Source of the DNA: JBIOHJ01 sp044448905
Lineage (GTDB): Bacteria > Bacteroidota > Bacteroidia > AKYH767-A > OLB10
NCBI GenBank assembly: GCA_044448905.1
Contig: JBIOHJ010000011.1
Coordinates: 1 to 39,116 of the forward strand
DNA length: 39,116 nucleotides
Reading direction: 5' to 3'
A program made the position numbers and the translations under genes. Below, in pieces: positions 32,491 through 39,116 of the stretch; the stretch's first letter is position 1; each line of letters begins with the position of its first letter. The notes beneath the pieces were generated by a model, which was given only the letters and a program-made list of their open reading frames with translations, did no database searches and was not told where the DNA came from.

Positions 32491-33435
32491 ATGAAAACGC
32501 TGTCAACCATTATCATCAGCTGCCTGCTGACAATTGCAGCAACTGCACAGTACAATTTAAAAAACCTGTTTATTGAAACAGAAGAAAACTCCAAAGCATG
32601 TGCGTACAAAAACCTCGCGATTTACCCGGTGCACGCAAAGCAAACTTTTAAAGAAGTAAATAAAAATTTAGGAAAATACCTGCCGCTCAAAAAAGCGCTT
32701 GAGCAAAAGAAAGTGAAGATTACAGAAGCAGAACGGGGAGAAACGGTAAACACTTTATTTATTCAGAATTTTTCGAAAGATACCGTGATTATTATTGGTG
32801 GGGAAGTGGTGCAGGGTGGTAAGCAGGACAGGATGATTTCACAGGATATAATTATTCCACCCAATAGTAAAAAAATTAACCTGTCGGTTTTTTGTGTGGA
32901 GCATGGGCGATGGACTTATCATGATGGAAAAGAAAAAAGTTTCAGGGGCTCTTCTACCATTCCCAATACCGAAGTGCGCAAAGCCGCCATGATTAAAAAA
33001 GACCAAAGCCAGGTGTGGGATAGAGTTTCAGATGTTACCTCGAAGAATGCTGCGGAAAGCAGTACAGGCACATATTCTGCTATGGACTCATCGTCAGCTT
33101 ATAAAAAAGATATCGGGGGATATAAATCGGTTTTTACTGCTTTGTTGAAGGATAAAACCGATGTAATTGGATTTGTAGCTGTCTCAGGCGATAAAATTTT
33201 AGGATGCGATATGTTTGCAACCGTTGACCTTTTCCGCAACCAGTTTGACAATCTTATTTCATCATATTCGACCGAAGCCATTACTAACGGCTCAAAACCC
33301 GTAGTTGCTTATTCGAAAGTAAAATCATATCTCGATAATATACTTGCGGATGAATCAAAGCAGGAAAGGCTGATTGAACATAACGGAACACAATTAAAAA
33401 ACAATGATTCGAAATTGCATATTACCGTGTATTAA
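32491..33435 (+). CDS. ARPP-1 (DUF6569) domain secreted protein
   Basis: 314 residues with a signal peptide (TIIISCLLTIAATAQ). The ARPP-1/DUF6569 domain is seen as CAYKNLAIYPVHAKQT, a pattern of TLFIQNFSKDTVIIIGGEVV, then QGGKQDRMISQDIIIPPNSK and the marker VFCVEHGRWTYHDG (about 146-159). A long charged insert follows (SSSAYKKDIGGYKSVFTALL), with DVIGFVAVSGDKILGCDMF near the end. The function of this family is unknown. The gene is monocistronic, tail to tail with the next gene with five bases between them. Confidence 0.85.
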   Translation: MKTLSTIIISCLLTIAATAQYNLKNLFIETEENSKACAYKNLAIYPVHAKQTFKEVNKNLGKYLPLKKALEQKKVKITEAERGETVNTLFIQNFSKDTVIIIGGEVVQGGKQDRMISQDIIIPPNSKKINLSVFCVEHGRWTYHDGKEKSFRGSSTIPNTEVRKAAMIKKDQSQVWDRVSDVTSKNAAESSTGTYSAMDSSSAYKKDIGGYKSVFTALLKDKTDVIGFVAVSGDKILGCDMFATVDLFRNQFDNLISSYSTEAITNGSKPVVAYSKVKSYLDNILADESKQERLIEHNGTQLKNNDSKLHITVY

Positions 33436-33440
33436 GATTT

Positions 33441-35831
33441 TTATTCAGTCTTAATAATCTTTAACGATTTTTTGTTTTCACCAGCAGAAACGACAGCCAT
33501 ATATATGCCGGGTGATAAGGAAGAATTATGAATTATGAATGTTGAATTATGAATTGTTTCCGACAAAATTATTTTCCCAATCACATCAAAAACTTCAATC
33601 GAAATGTTTTCATCTGTTGAATTGCCGATTTCAAAAATAAAATCACCCGATGATGGATTTGGATAAACTTTTACATCAAACACATTTTCACTTTCAATTT
33701 CGCCTTCGCGGCAGGGAACAACAACTGTATCATTTAACGATGTTTTAGAGCAGCCCGTTGTATTATTCGTAACAATCACTTTATATTTTCCGGCTGTTGC
33801 AGCTGTATAAGTTGCACCGACAGCTCCGCTTATGTTGGCGTTATTTTTTTTCCATTGATATGAATAACCGCCTGAAGGTGATACCGTGAGCAAGGCGCTT
33901 TGCCCGGCACAGAATGATATGGTTCCTGAAGGAGTAATTGCAGCAGTAGGTAATGGATTCTTGGTAACCACAATTCCGGGATTAGTGGTTTTTGTGCAGC
34001 CTGTAACTGTATTTGTTACAGTAACTTTATATGTACCTGATGTATTAGCCGTGTAAGAAGATGAAGTAGCGCCTGAAATATTTACAGCATTTTTCTTCCA
34101 TTGGTATGCCCGGTTGGCAGCTACTGCTGCGTTCAACAGAACACTTCCTCCCGCGCAAAATGTTGTTGGTCCTGATGGAGTAACTGCTGCGGATGGATTA
34201 GGATTGTTTGTGACCGTTACAGAAGGAGATGTGGAAGATCCGAAAGAGTTAGTTACCACAACGGTATAGCTGCCCGTAGCTGTTGCCGTGTAGCTTGCTG
34301 ATGTTGCACCCCCTATAATTACCCCGTTCTTTTTCCATGCATAAGTTAACCCCGACCCGGTAGTGGCATTTAAAACAACATTTCCTCCCGAACAAAATGT
34401 AACGGGACCTGCCGGTGTTATGGTGGCAGCAGGCAATGAATGCAGGAAAGACGGGAAGTTTATTTTCCATAAAGACGTTGTTCCGCTGAAATCAACTTCC
34501 ATCACATACATGACCGTATCAAGCAATACTGCATCAACCGGGTGATTGAATCCCCCGGCTATTTTATACGCATGAAAAAAATAATTATCATTAGGTATGT
34601 CCTTTTCCATTTTAAGCATCAGCAAATCTTCTCCCGAATCATTGAAGGGTACCAGCAATGCCGATGAGTCATGAAGCGCGCCATTGCCACGGGTATAACT
34701 CAAAACAAAAGTATTACCGCGCAGATCACTTCCTAAAATACTGTCTTTGTCAATAGTAATCCCTAACGGGGAGCGATGAGGCGTAAAGCTGCGTATTGCC
34801 TGGCTCGCAGCTGCTGCGTTGTATGTTGTTCCCGCAGCGCTGTCGCGCATAAATGCCGCATCAGGCCCGTAGTTGAGGCAGGGTAGTGTCAGCTGAAGTC
34901 CTGCCGGCTTTTGCGGAAATGAAGGGTCGTTGTAAAACGCGTTCAGCGACCATGCCCAGCAGTTATGATTTATCAGCAAATCGGCAGCAGGATTAAACCA
35001 TGAAAACTGCTGCGGGTTATAGCTGCCGCCCATCATCCATGGAAATCCGTAATTCCTGCCTTTGCGCAGCCAGTTTATTTCTTCTTCCATATCGCGGTCA
35101 CAGGAATTTTCAACTCCGAACAAATCACCCTTCGCGTTATATTCGAAATCGTATGTATTGCGTATGCCGTACGCAAATACCCTGCCCTGCGAAACAAGCA
35201 ATGCCGAGTCATTCGGGATAACAAGGTTTGCTGCCGATGCGGGTACCTGGAGGATGAGAGATGTAACCGGCAGATTTCTCAAGCCGGGGTAAACTCCATA
35301 ACGGGTTTGCACCTCTCCGTGATCGCCTCTCGATCCGCTGCATATTAAAATGGTATCGCCTGCGGGGTTTAAAGTCATCCCGCTGAAAAGATGATCGAAA
35401 GCGTCTGCTGTCTGGTAGGGAACGGTATGTGCAACGTTTACCCATACCCGTGAATAACCCTGCACTAAATCGCCCCTCTGGATGGTACCCGTTGTTAAAG
35501 GAGTGCTTTTTTCATTATTGCCCGAAACATATAACGATGAATCATAAAACGCCATGCCCTGCACATATTGCACGCCATGATGGCTTACTGTATAAATCAA
35601 AGTATCGTACGCCTGTCCGCCAGGAGGCATTATTATTTTATAAATATTGCCGCTCATCGTTGAATAATAAAATGAGTGGTCAATGGGATTATATGCAAGA
35701 CGTGTTACTCCCAGCTCCACATTCAATACATGCGCAATCGAAATATCAGGACGCAGCGCAACAGGAGTTTGGCTGAGCAATAAATTACTATTGCAAACAG
35801 TAAACAGGAAAAGCGTAAAATATTTTTTCAT
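33441..35831 (-). CDS. PQQ-dehydrogenase-like T9SS cargo with three Ig-like domains
   Basis: 796 residues from ATG 35831 (MKKYFTLFLFTVCNSNLLLSQ); the frame opens at 35897 but the leader is best from 35831. About 30-460 is a glucose/sorbosone-dehydrogenase-type propeller (GVTRLAYNPIDHSFYYSTMS, NAKGDLFGVENSCDRDMEEE). About 465-705 holds three Ig-like repeats, each with FCxGxxxxLNA and YxWKKNxxxISGATSxSYTA. About 715-796 is a type A T9SS domain. It may oxidise or bind sugars outside the cell; the cofactor residues were not verified. The T9SS domain contains HNSTFIIHNSS, a repeat translation (33523-33556). Confidence 0.88.
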   Translation of the reverse strand: MKKYFTLFLFTVCNSNLLLSQTPVALRPDISIAHVLNVELGVTRLAYNPIDHSFYYSTMSGNIYKIIMPPGGQAYDTLIYTVSHHGVQYVQGMAFYDSSLYVSGNNEKSTPLTTGTIQRGDLVQGYSRVWVNVAHTVPYQTADAFDHLFSGMTLNPAGDTILICSGSRGDHGEVQTRYGVYPGLRNLPVTSLILQVPASAANLVIPNDSALLVSQGRVFAYGIRNTYDFEYNAKGDLFGVENSCDRDMEEEINWLRKGRNYGFPWMMGGSYNPQQFSWFNPAADLLINHNCWAWSLNAFYNDPSFPQKPAGLQLTLPCLNYGPDAAFMRDSAAGTTYNAAAASQAIRSFTPHRSPLGITIDKDSILGSDLRGNTFVLSYTRGNGALHDSSALLVPFNDSGEDLLMLKMEKDIPNDNYFFHAYKIAGGFNHPVDAVLLDTVMYVMEVDFSGTTSLWKINFPSFLHSLPAATITPAGPVTFCSGGNVVLNATTGSGLTYAWKKNGVIIGGATSASYTATATGSYTVVVTNSFGSSTSPSVTVTNNPNPSAAVTPSGPTTFCAGGSVLLNAAVAANRAYQWKKNAVNISGATSSSYTANTSGTYKVTVTNTVTGCTKTTNPGIVVTKNPLPTAAITPSGTISFCAGQSALLTVSPSGGYSYQWKKNNANISGAVGATYTAATAGKYKVIVTNNTTGCSKTSLNDTVVVPCREGEIESENVFDVKVYPNPSSGDFIFEIGNSTDENISIEVFDVIGKIILSETIHNSTFIIHNSSLSPGIYMAVVSAGENKKSLKIIKTE
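33523..33556. repeat. ATTCATAATTC-family tract inside a T9SS domain
   Basis: Read on the minus strand it begins CAATTCATAATTCAACATTC and encodes IHNSTFIIHNS in frame. A 25-base stretch is identical to 22281-22305. Confidence 0.7.
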
Positions 35832-35995
35832 AGGATTAGTCTCATCAAATATAATATTAAAAAAAATCAAATGTACCTGCATATTTTTTCGATTCACCCC
35901 TGTATTTTACTTAACTGCCAAAATTCCTGTTATTGAAAAGACCAAAAAACAAAAAACCCCGCGGCTTTCGGCTCAGAATAATAAAACGAAAAAGC

Positions 35996-36026
35996 TTTGC
36001 CAGATAAAAAATATTATATAGTTTCA
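35996..36026 (+). promoter_or_regulatory. Promoter-like sequence for the 587-residue T9SS gene
   Basis: TTTG (35996-35999), 19 bases, then TAGTTTCA (36019-36026), two bases from consensus, 37 bases before the ATG at 36064. The rest of the 35832-36063 gap is AT-rich with nothing else recognised. Confidence 0.4.
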
Positions 36027-36063
36027 CATTTGCTTATTTTAACCTCATCTAAATTTAATCACT

Positions 36064-37827
36064 ATGAAAAAAAAATTACTCTTTATCGCGTTTGGTTTTT
36101 TTTCTTTTTACGTTAGTGCAAAAGAGGACATTGACAAATCTAAATCCAAACAACAACCACAAACGTTTGCTACAGGCTGCTTTGCCGGAACAGCGCAAAT
36201 GGATCTTGACCTCAGCAATGTGCGTGCGCGAATATTGCAGGCAGGCGATATGTGGTGGGATTTGAACAATAGTAAGTATGAGGTACCAAAAGATTCAGGT
36301 AAGCATTCAATGTTTGCAGGTGCTTTATGGATTGGCGGAATAGATGCCGGAGGTCAAATTAAGTTAGCTGCGCATACCTATCGTCAAACGGGAAATGACT
36401 GGTATCCCGGTCCAATGGATACAGTTCTTGTTGATGCTTCACAGGCGCAGTGCCTTGCTTATGACAGGTTCTGGAAATTAACACGGCAGGAAGTACAAAC
36501 CTTTGCAGGCGGAGGGGCGGCAACACCTAATATAGTGCAGTGGCCCGGAAACGGAAATTCCTTCAATAACGAAGGTCATTTTCTTGCCCCATTTTATGAC
36601 GCAAACGGTAATGGCATTTATGAATATACTGCCGGAGATTACCCGTATTATGATTTAAGCGGAGCGTCATCGGGCGGTAATTGCAATTCTGTCTTACATG
36701 GCGATCAAACAATATGGTGGGCTTTTAATGATGTTGGAAATGTACATACCGAAACAAATGGCACCCCTATTGGACTGGAAGTGCAGGCACAGGCATTTGT
36801 ATTTGCGTCACAGAACGTGAATGTAAATAATTCCACTTTTTATCAATATAAAATAATTAATCGTTCCACTTTTACACTCAACCAATGTTATTTTGGCAAT
36901 TGGGCTGATCCCGATCTTGGATATGCCCTGGATGATTTTATCGGGTGTGATGTGAACAGGGGAATGGGTTATTGTTACAATGCTGACCCGGATGATAATG
37001 CGAGCCAGGGAGGATATGGTTTAAATCCTCCGGCAATTGGTATTGATTTTTTGCAGGGACCGCTTGCCGATCCCGGTGATGGAATAGATAATGACAGGGA
37101 CGGCACGATTGATGAGCCCGGTGAACAGATTATCATGTCAAAGTTTGTTTATTATAATAATGATTTTTCTGCAACCGGAAACCCTATCGGTTTTTATGAT
37201 TTTTATGGTTACCTGAAAGGGATTTGGAGGGATAGTATTCCCATGACTTATGGAGGGGACGGGTATGATCCCTTGAGCACCAATTACTGTGATTTTATGT
37301 TTCCTGATAATACCGATACTGTTTATTACCCGACATTGGGCGCATGGACTGAAGTTACCGCAGGGAATGTTGCTGGCGATCGAAGATTTCTTCAAACTGC
37401 CGGAGCGTTTACACTGTTGCCGGGAGCGGTTAACTATATAACGGTTGGTGTAATCTGGGCAAGGACAACTGCGGGCGGTCCTTATGCTTCGGTTGATTCA
37501 TTAAAAAATGCTGACGATTTAATTCAACAGATATACGACAGTTGTTTTTTTACCACTTCGGTCAGTGAGCTTGCTGCCGCTGAAATACATGTTACGGTTT
37601 CGCCCAACCCGTTTTTCAGCGAAACAATAATTCATTTTAATAATCCTCAACAGGATAAGTTCAGTTTCATTGTTTATGATGTGAAAGGAAAAGAGGTAAG
37701 AAAAATAAGCGGCATAAAATCAACTGAAGTTATTTTGAAAAAAGAAAATCTCAACAGCGGAGTATATTTTTATAAGCTCCAAAACAGTGAAGGGAAATCT
37801 TTTTCCGGAAAACTGGTTGTTCAATAA
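36064..37827 (+). CDS. T9SS cargo protein of unknown function
   Basis: 587 residues with a signal peptide (KKKLLFIAFGFFSFYVSA). The body has GDMWWDLNNSKYEVPKDSG, GALWIGGIDAGGQIKLAAHT and ASQNVNVNNSTFYQYKIINR, then a calcium-loop-like run DGIDNDRDGTIDEPGEQ (about 338-354). It ends with a T9SS type A domain from SPNPFFSETIIHF (about 513-587). The Asp-rich loop looks like an EF-hand or thrombospondin-type-3 site and may bind calcium. This exact architecture recurs in Bacteroidota without known function. A strong terminator follows. Confidence 0.85.
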   Translation: MKKKLLFIAFGFFSFYVSAKEDIDKSKSKQQPQTFATGCFAGTAQMDLDLSNVRARILQAGDMWWDLNNSKYEVPKDSGKHSMFAGALWIGGIDAGGQIKLAAHTYRQTGNDWYPGPMDTVLVDASQAQCLAYDRFWKLTRQEVQTFAGGGAATPNIVQWPGNGNSFNNEGHFLAPFYDANGNGIYEYTAGDYPYYDLSGASSGGNCNSVLHGDQTIWWAFNDVGNVHTETNGTPIGLEVQAQAFVFASQNVNVNNSTFYQYKIINRSTFTLNQCYFGNWADPDLGYALDDFIGCDVNRGMGYCYNADPDDNASQGGYGLNPPAIGIDFLQGPLADPGDGIDNDRDGTIDEPGEQIIMSKFVYYNNDFSATGNPIGFYDFYGYLKGIWRDSIPMTYGGDGYDPLSTNYCDFMFPDNTDTVYYPTLGAWTEVTAGNVAGDRRFLQTAGAFTLLPGAVNYITVGVIWARTTAGGPYASVDSLKNADDLIQQIYDSCFFTTSVSELAAAEIHVTVSPNPFFSETIIHFNNPQQDKFSFIVYDVKGKEVRKISGIKSTEVILKKENLNSGVYFYKLQNSEGKSFSGKLVVQ

Positions 37828-37845
37828 TTTAAATTTATTTTTTAT

Positions 37846-37895
37846 AGAAGGCTGTCTCAAAAATTCAATCTTTGAGACAGCCTTCTTCTTTTTTT
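37846..37895 (+). terminator. Strong intrinsic terminator
   Basis: A perfect 16-base stem AGAAGGCTGTCTCAAA (37846-37861) and TTTGAGACAGCCTTCT (37871-37886), a 9-base loop, then TCTTTTTTTT. It is 18 bases after the T9SS stop. Confidence 0.9.
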
Positions 37896-37926
37896 AATTC
37901 TTAATCCTTAATTCTTAATTCAGCAT
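37895..37926. repeat. ATTCTTAATTC-type tract
   Basis: Four AATTCTTAATTC-like units between the terminator and the next gene, a degenerate member of the 22281 family. Confidence 0.5.
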
Positions 37927-37932
37927 TTCTTT

Positions 37933-38622
37933 TCACACAATCCTCCTCACCGTTACCGCCACTTCATCACCCGGTATTCCCACTTCAATATCATCCACCA
38001 CGTGAATTGCCATGTATTTATAAATACCGGTGTTCTGTGCATCAGGCAATTCGGTCATGTCAATAAATATGGTTTGTGAAACGAACCTCATAAATGCCAT
38101 TCCCCTGCCGTCATGGTCTCCATAGAGGTTAATGCCGTCAGTGCGGTTCTTTTTGTATTTGATTTTCGGGTGGTTTACATCCAGCGAAATTTTAAGCACC
38201 GGTTTCACGCTGGCAAAATCATCAAATATATCGGCACCTATTATACCCAGGTCTTCACCAATTGCTTCTGTATAATTAATGCCGCCTTTAATACGTTTTA
38301 CTATTCCGCTAAGAATAGTAAAAACTCCTGCCGGAACAGTTGCCGGTGCTACGGGTATGGTGATGGTTGGCGGAGCGCCAAGCGTGCTGCCTATAACAGC
38401 CACCATTAGCTTTTCTTTATATTTGGTCAGGTCCTGGCTGAATGAACGCACTGCATCAACCAGGTCGAGGATGTACTGCAGCATTAACAGGTAAGCTGCT
38501 ATGGCAGCCGTTTCGGCTGCTGTGATTCCAAACAGGGCGGCATAACCGCCAATTTTCGAGTTGAAGTTAATCAACCATGCCAGCCGTCCGCTATCGTCAG
38601 GCGGCAAATAATGCTTTCTCAT
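37933..38622 (-). CDS. Hypothetical protein, conserved-looking, no named domain
   Basis: 229 residues starting MRKHYLPPDDSGRLAWLINF. The LPPDDSGRLAWLINFNSKIG opening, the AAETAAIAAYLLMLQYILDL helix and a central Pro/Val-rich segment (ITIPVAPATVPAGVFTILSG) resemble a group of uncharacterised proteins with beta-sandwich C-terminal halves (LDVNHPKIKYKKNRTDGINL, then AVTVRRIV). No signal peptide. Its start overlaps the end of the heptad-repeat frame by 26 bases. The function is unknown. Confidence 0.75.
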   Translation of the reverse strand: MRKHYLPPDDSGRLAWLINFNSKIGGYAALFGITAAETAAIAAYLLMLQYILDLVDAVRSFSQDLTKYKEKLMVAVIGSTLGAPPTITIPVAPATVPAGVFTILSGIVKRIKGGINYTEAIGEDLGIIGADIFDDFASVKPVLKISLDVNHPKIKYKKNRTDGINLYGDHDGRGMAFMRFVSQTIFIDMTELPDAQNTGIYKYMAIHVVDDIEVGIPGDEVAVTVRRIV

Positions 38623-38956
38623 GATTTTTTGATTTTAAATTGTTTTTATAATTATTTATAGTTCCGAATAAAAATTCTCCTGTGTTCAAATCAATTGCTA
38701 CAGAGGCCGTACAATCTTCTACGGAGGTTGCATAACTTGCTACGATGATTGTATAATCTTCTACGGAGGCCGTATAACTTGCTACGATGACCATATAATC
38801 TTCTGCGGAGGCCGTATAATTTGATACGGAGGCCATATAATTTGATATAGTGGTCGTATCATTTGCTATGGAGGCTGTACAATTTGCTGCTGTGACCGGG
38901 AAATTTGTTTTTGTCTTTGCACCAACTGTTCCCGTACTATTTTTATTTGTTTTCAC
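38597..38956 (-). CDS. Low-complexity heptad-repeat frame, gene status doubtful
   Basis: A 119-codon frame from GTG 38956. About 70 residues are heptads of type D/S/N-Y-T-A-S-V-A/E coming from the 21-base array at 38697-38906. The C-terminal part reads DLNTGEFLFGTINNYKNNLK. No signal peptide or known domain. The period is a multiple of three, so the frame stays open regardless of function. The overlap with the hypothetical gene at 38622 makes it uncertain that both are translated. Confidence 0.35.
   Translation of the reverse strand: MKTNKNSTGTVGAKTKTNFPVTAANCTASIANDTTTISNYMASVSNYTASAEDYMVIVASYTASVEDYTIIVASYATSVEDCTASVAIDLNTGEFLFGTINNYKNNLKSKNHEKALFAA
38697..38906. repeat. 21-base tandem array, ten units
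   Basis: Ten units of exactly 21 bases with consensus GCTACGGAGGCCGTATAATTT. Two alternating subtypes are visible: GCTACGATGAxxxTATAATCT and TCTACGGAGGCCGTATAACTT. There are no spacers. Confidence 0.85.
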
Positions 38957-38973
38957 TGTAATTGAATTTTACA

Positions 38974-39090
38974 GTATAGCTGCACAATTTGTACCGTGGT
39001 GGCAAAAAGCTGCGCACCGGTTAGTGAACCGTACCGTACAGCAGTGAACCGTCCGGTTGGGATAGTGAACGGTACGTTACAGAAGTGAAC
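38974..39090. repeat. Degenerate AGTGAAC repeats at the right edge
   Basis: AGTGAAC recurs at 39023, 39043, 39064 and 39084, a 20-21 base period, with GTACCGTAC-type cores between. No clear gene was seen in 38957-39116. Confidence 0.5.
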
Positions 39091-39116
39091 TGTTTGAGAA
39101 AGGAAAGGGTGGAAAG

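Noticed and set aside
38697..38906. CRISPR array
   Set aside because: The units are 21 bases, contiguous, with no unique spacers and no cas genes near.

Overview
The window reads as chromosomal DNA from a member of the Bacteroidota. The evidence is six intact secreted proteins (and one relic) with type IX secretion (T9SS) C-terminal sorting domains, a T9SS plug protein (DUF5103), a TamL-like lipoprotein of the BamA/TamA superfamily, DUF3276 and DUF2807 proteins, and several promoters of the Bacteroidota form TTTG-N19-TAnnTTTG. No rRNA, tRNA or classical CRISPR array was seen. Genus cannot be settled from the sequence alone.

Layout. 1-2110 is accessory: a lipoprotein gene cut by the left edge, a 192-residue secreted protein, and a tyrosine recombinase, all on the minus strand, separated by long palindromes whose ends share a TGCCGATAAC core. 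This resembles a reverse-oriented integron with unusual recombination sites. 2111-3300 holds short repeats and a beta-barrel protein. 3338-12662 is a dense plus-strand housekeeping run: GH3-family enzyme, propeller-like protein, deoxynucleoside kinase, KdsC-like phosphatase, UbiA prenyltransferase, Maf, DUF2807 lipoprotein, ABC-F ATPase and T9SS plug protein. 12878-17972 holds ApaG, a DUF6056 membrane protein, an SpoU/TrmH methyltransferase and TamL. 18005-22227 carries three T9SS cargo genes (two tandem kelch paralogues and a seven-repeat protein). 22318-26839 holds class I aldolase, a four-helix-bundle gene framed by 30-bp inverted repeats, accD, a TPR lipoprotein and recA. 27032-37827 mixes T9SS cargo with a DUF3276 regulator, an ECF sigma/anti-sigma pair, a TonB-plug-only protein, an ARPP-1 (DUF6569) protein and a PQQ-dehydrogenase-like protein. 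The right end has a hypothetical gene and a 21-bp tandem array.

Themes. The plug protein, TamL and the cargo genes all serve envelope export, but they are scattered rather than in one operon. The genome is also littered with short repeat families (ATTCATAATTC, TACTTGATAC, CTGTAAACTGTAAAC, CCCTAAAGGGGA hairpins, GCAATGACG hairpins). Several of them lie in frame inside signal peptides or T9SS domains, which shows they enter coding DNA without breaking it. The two strongest candidates for something undescribed are the integron-like array at the left end and the four-helix-bundle gene unit at 23386-23853.
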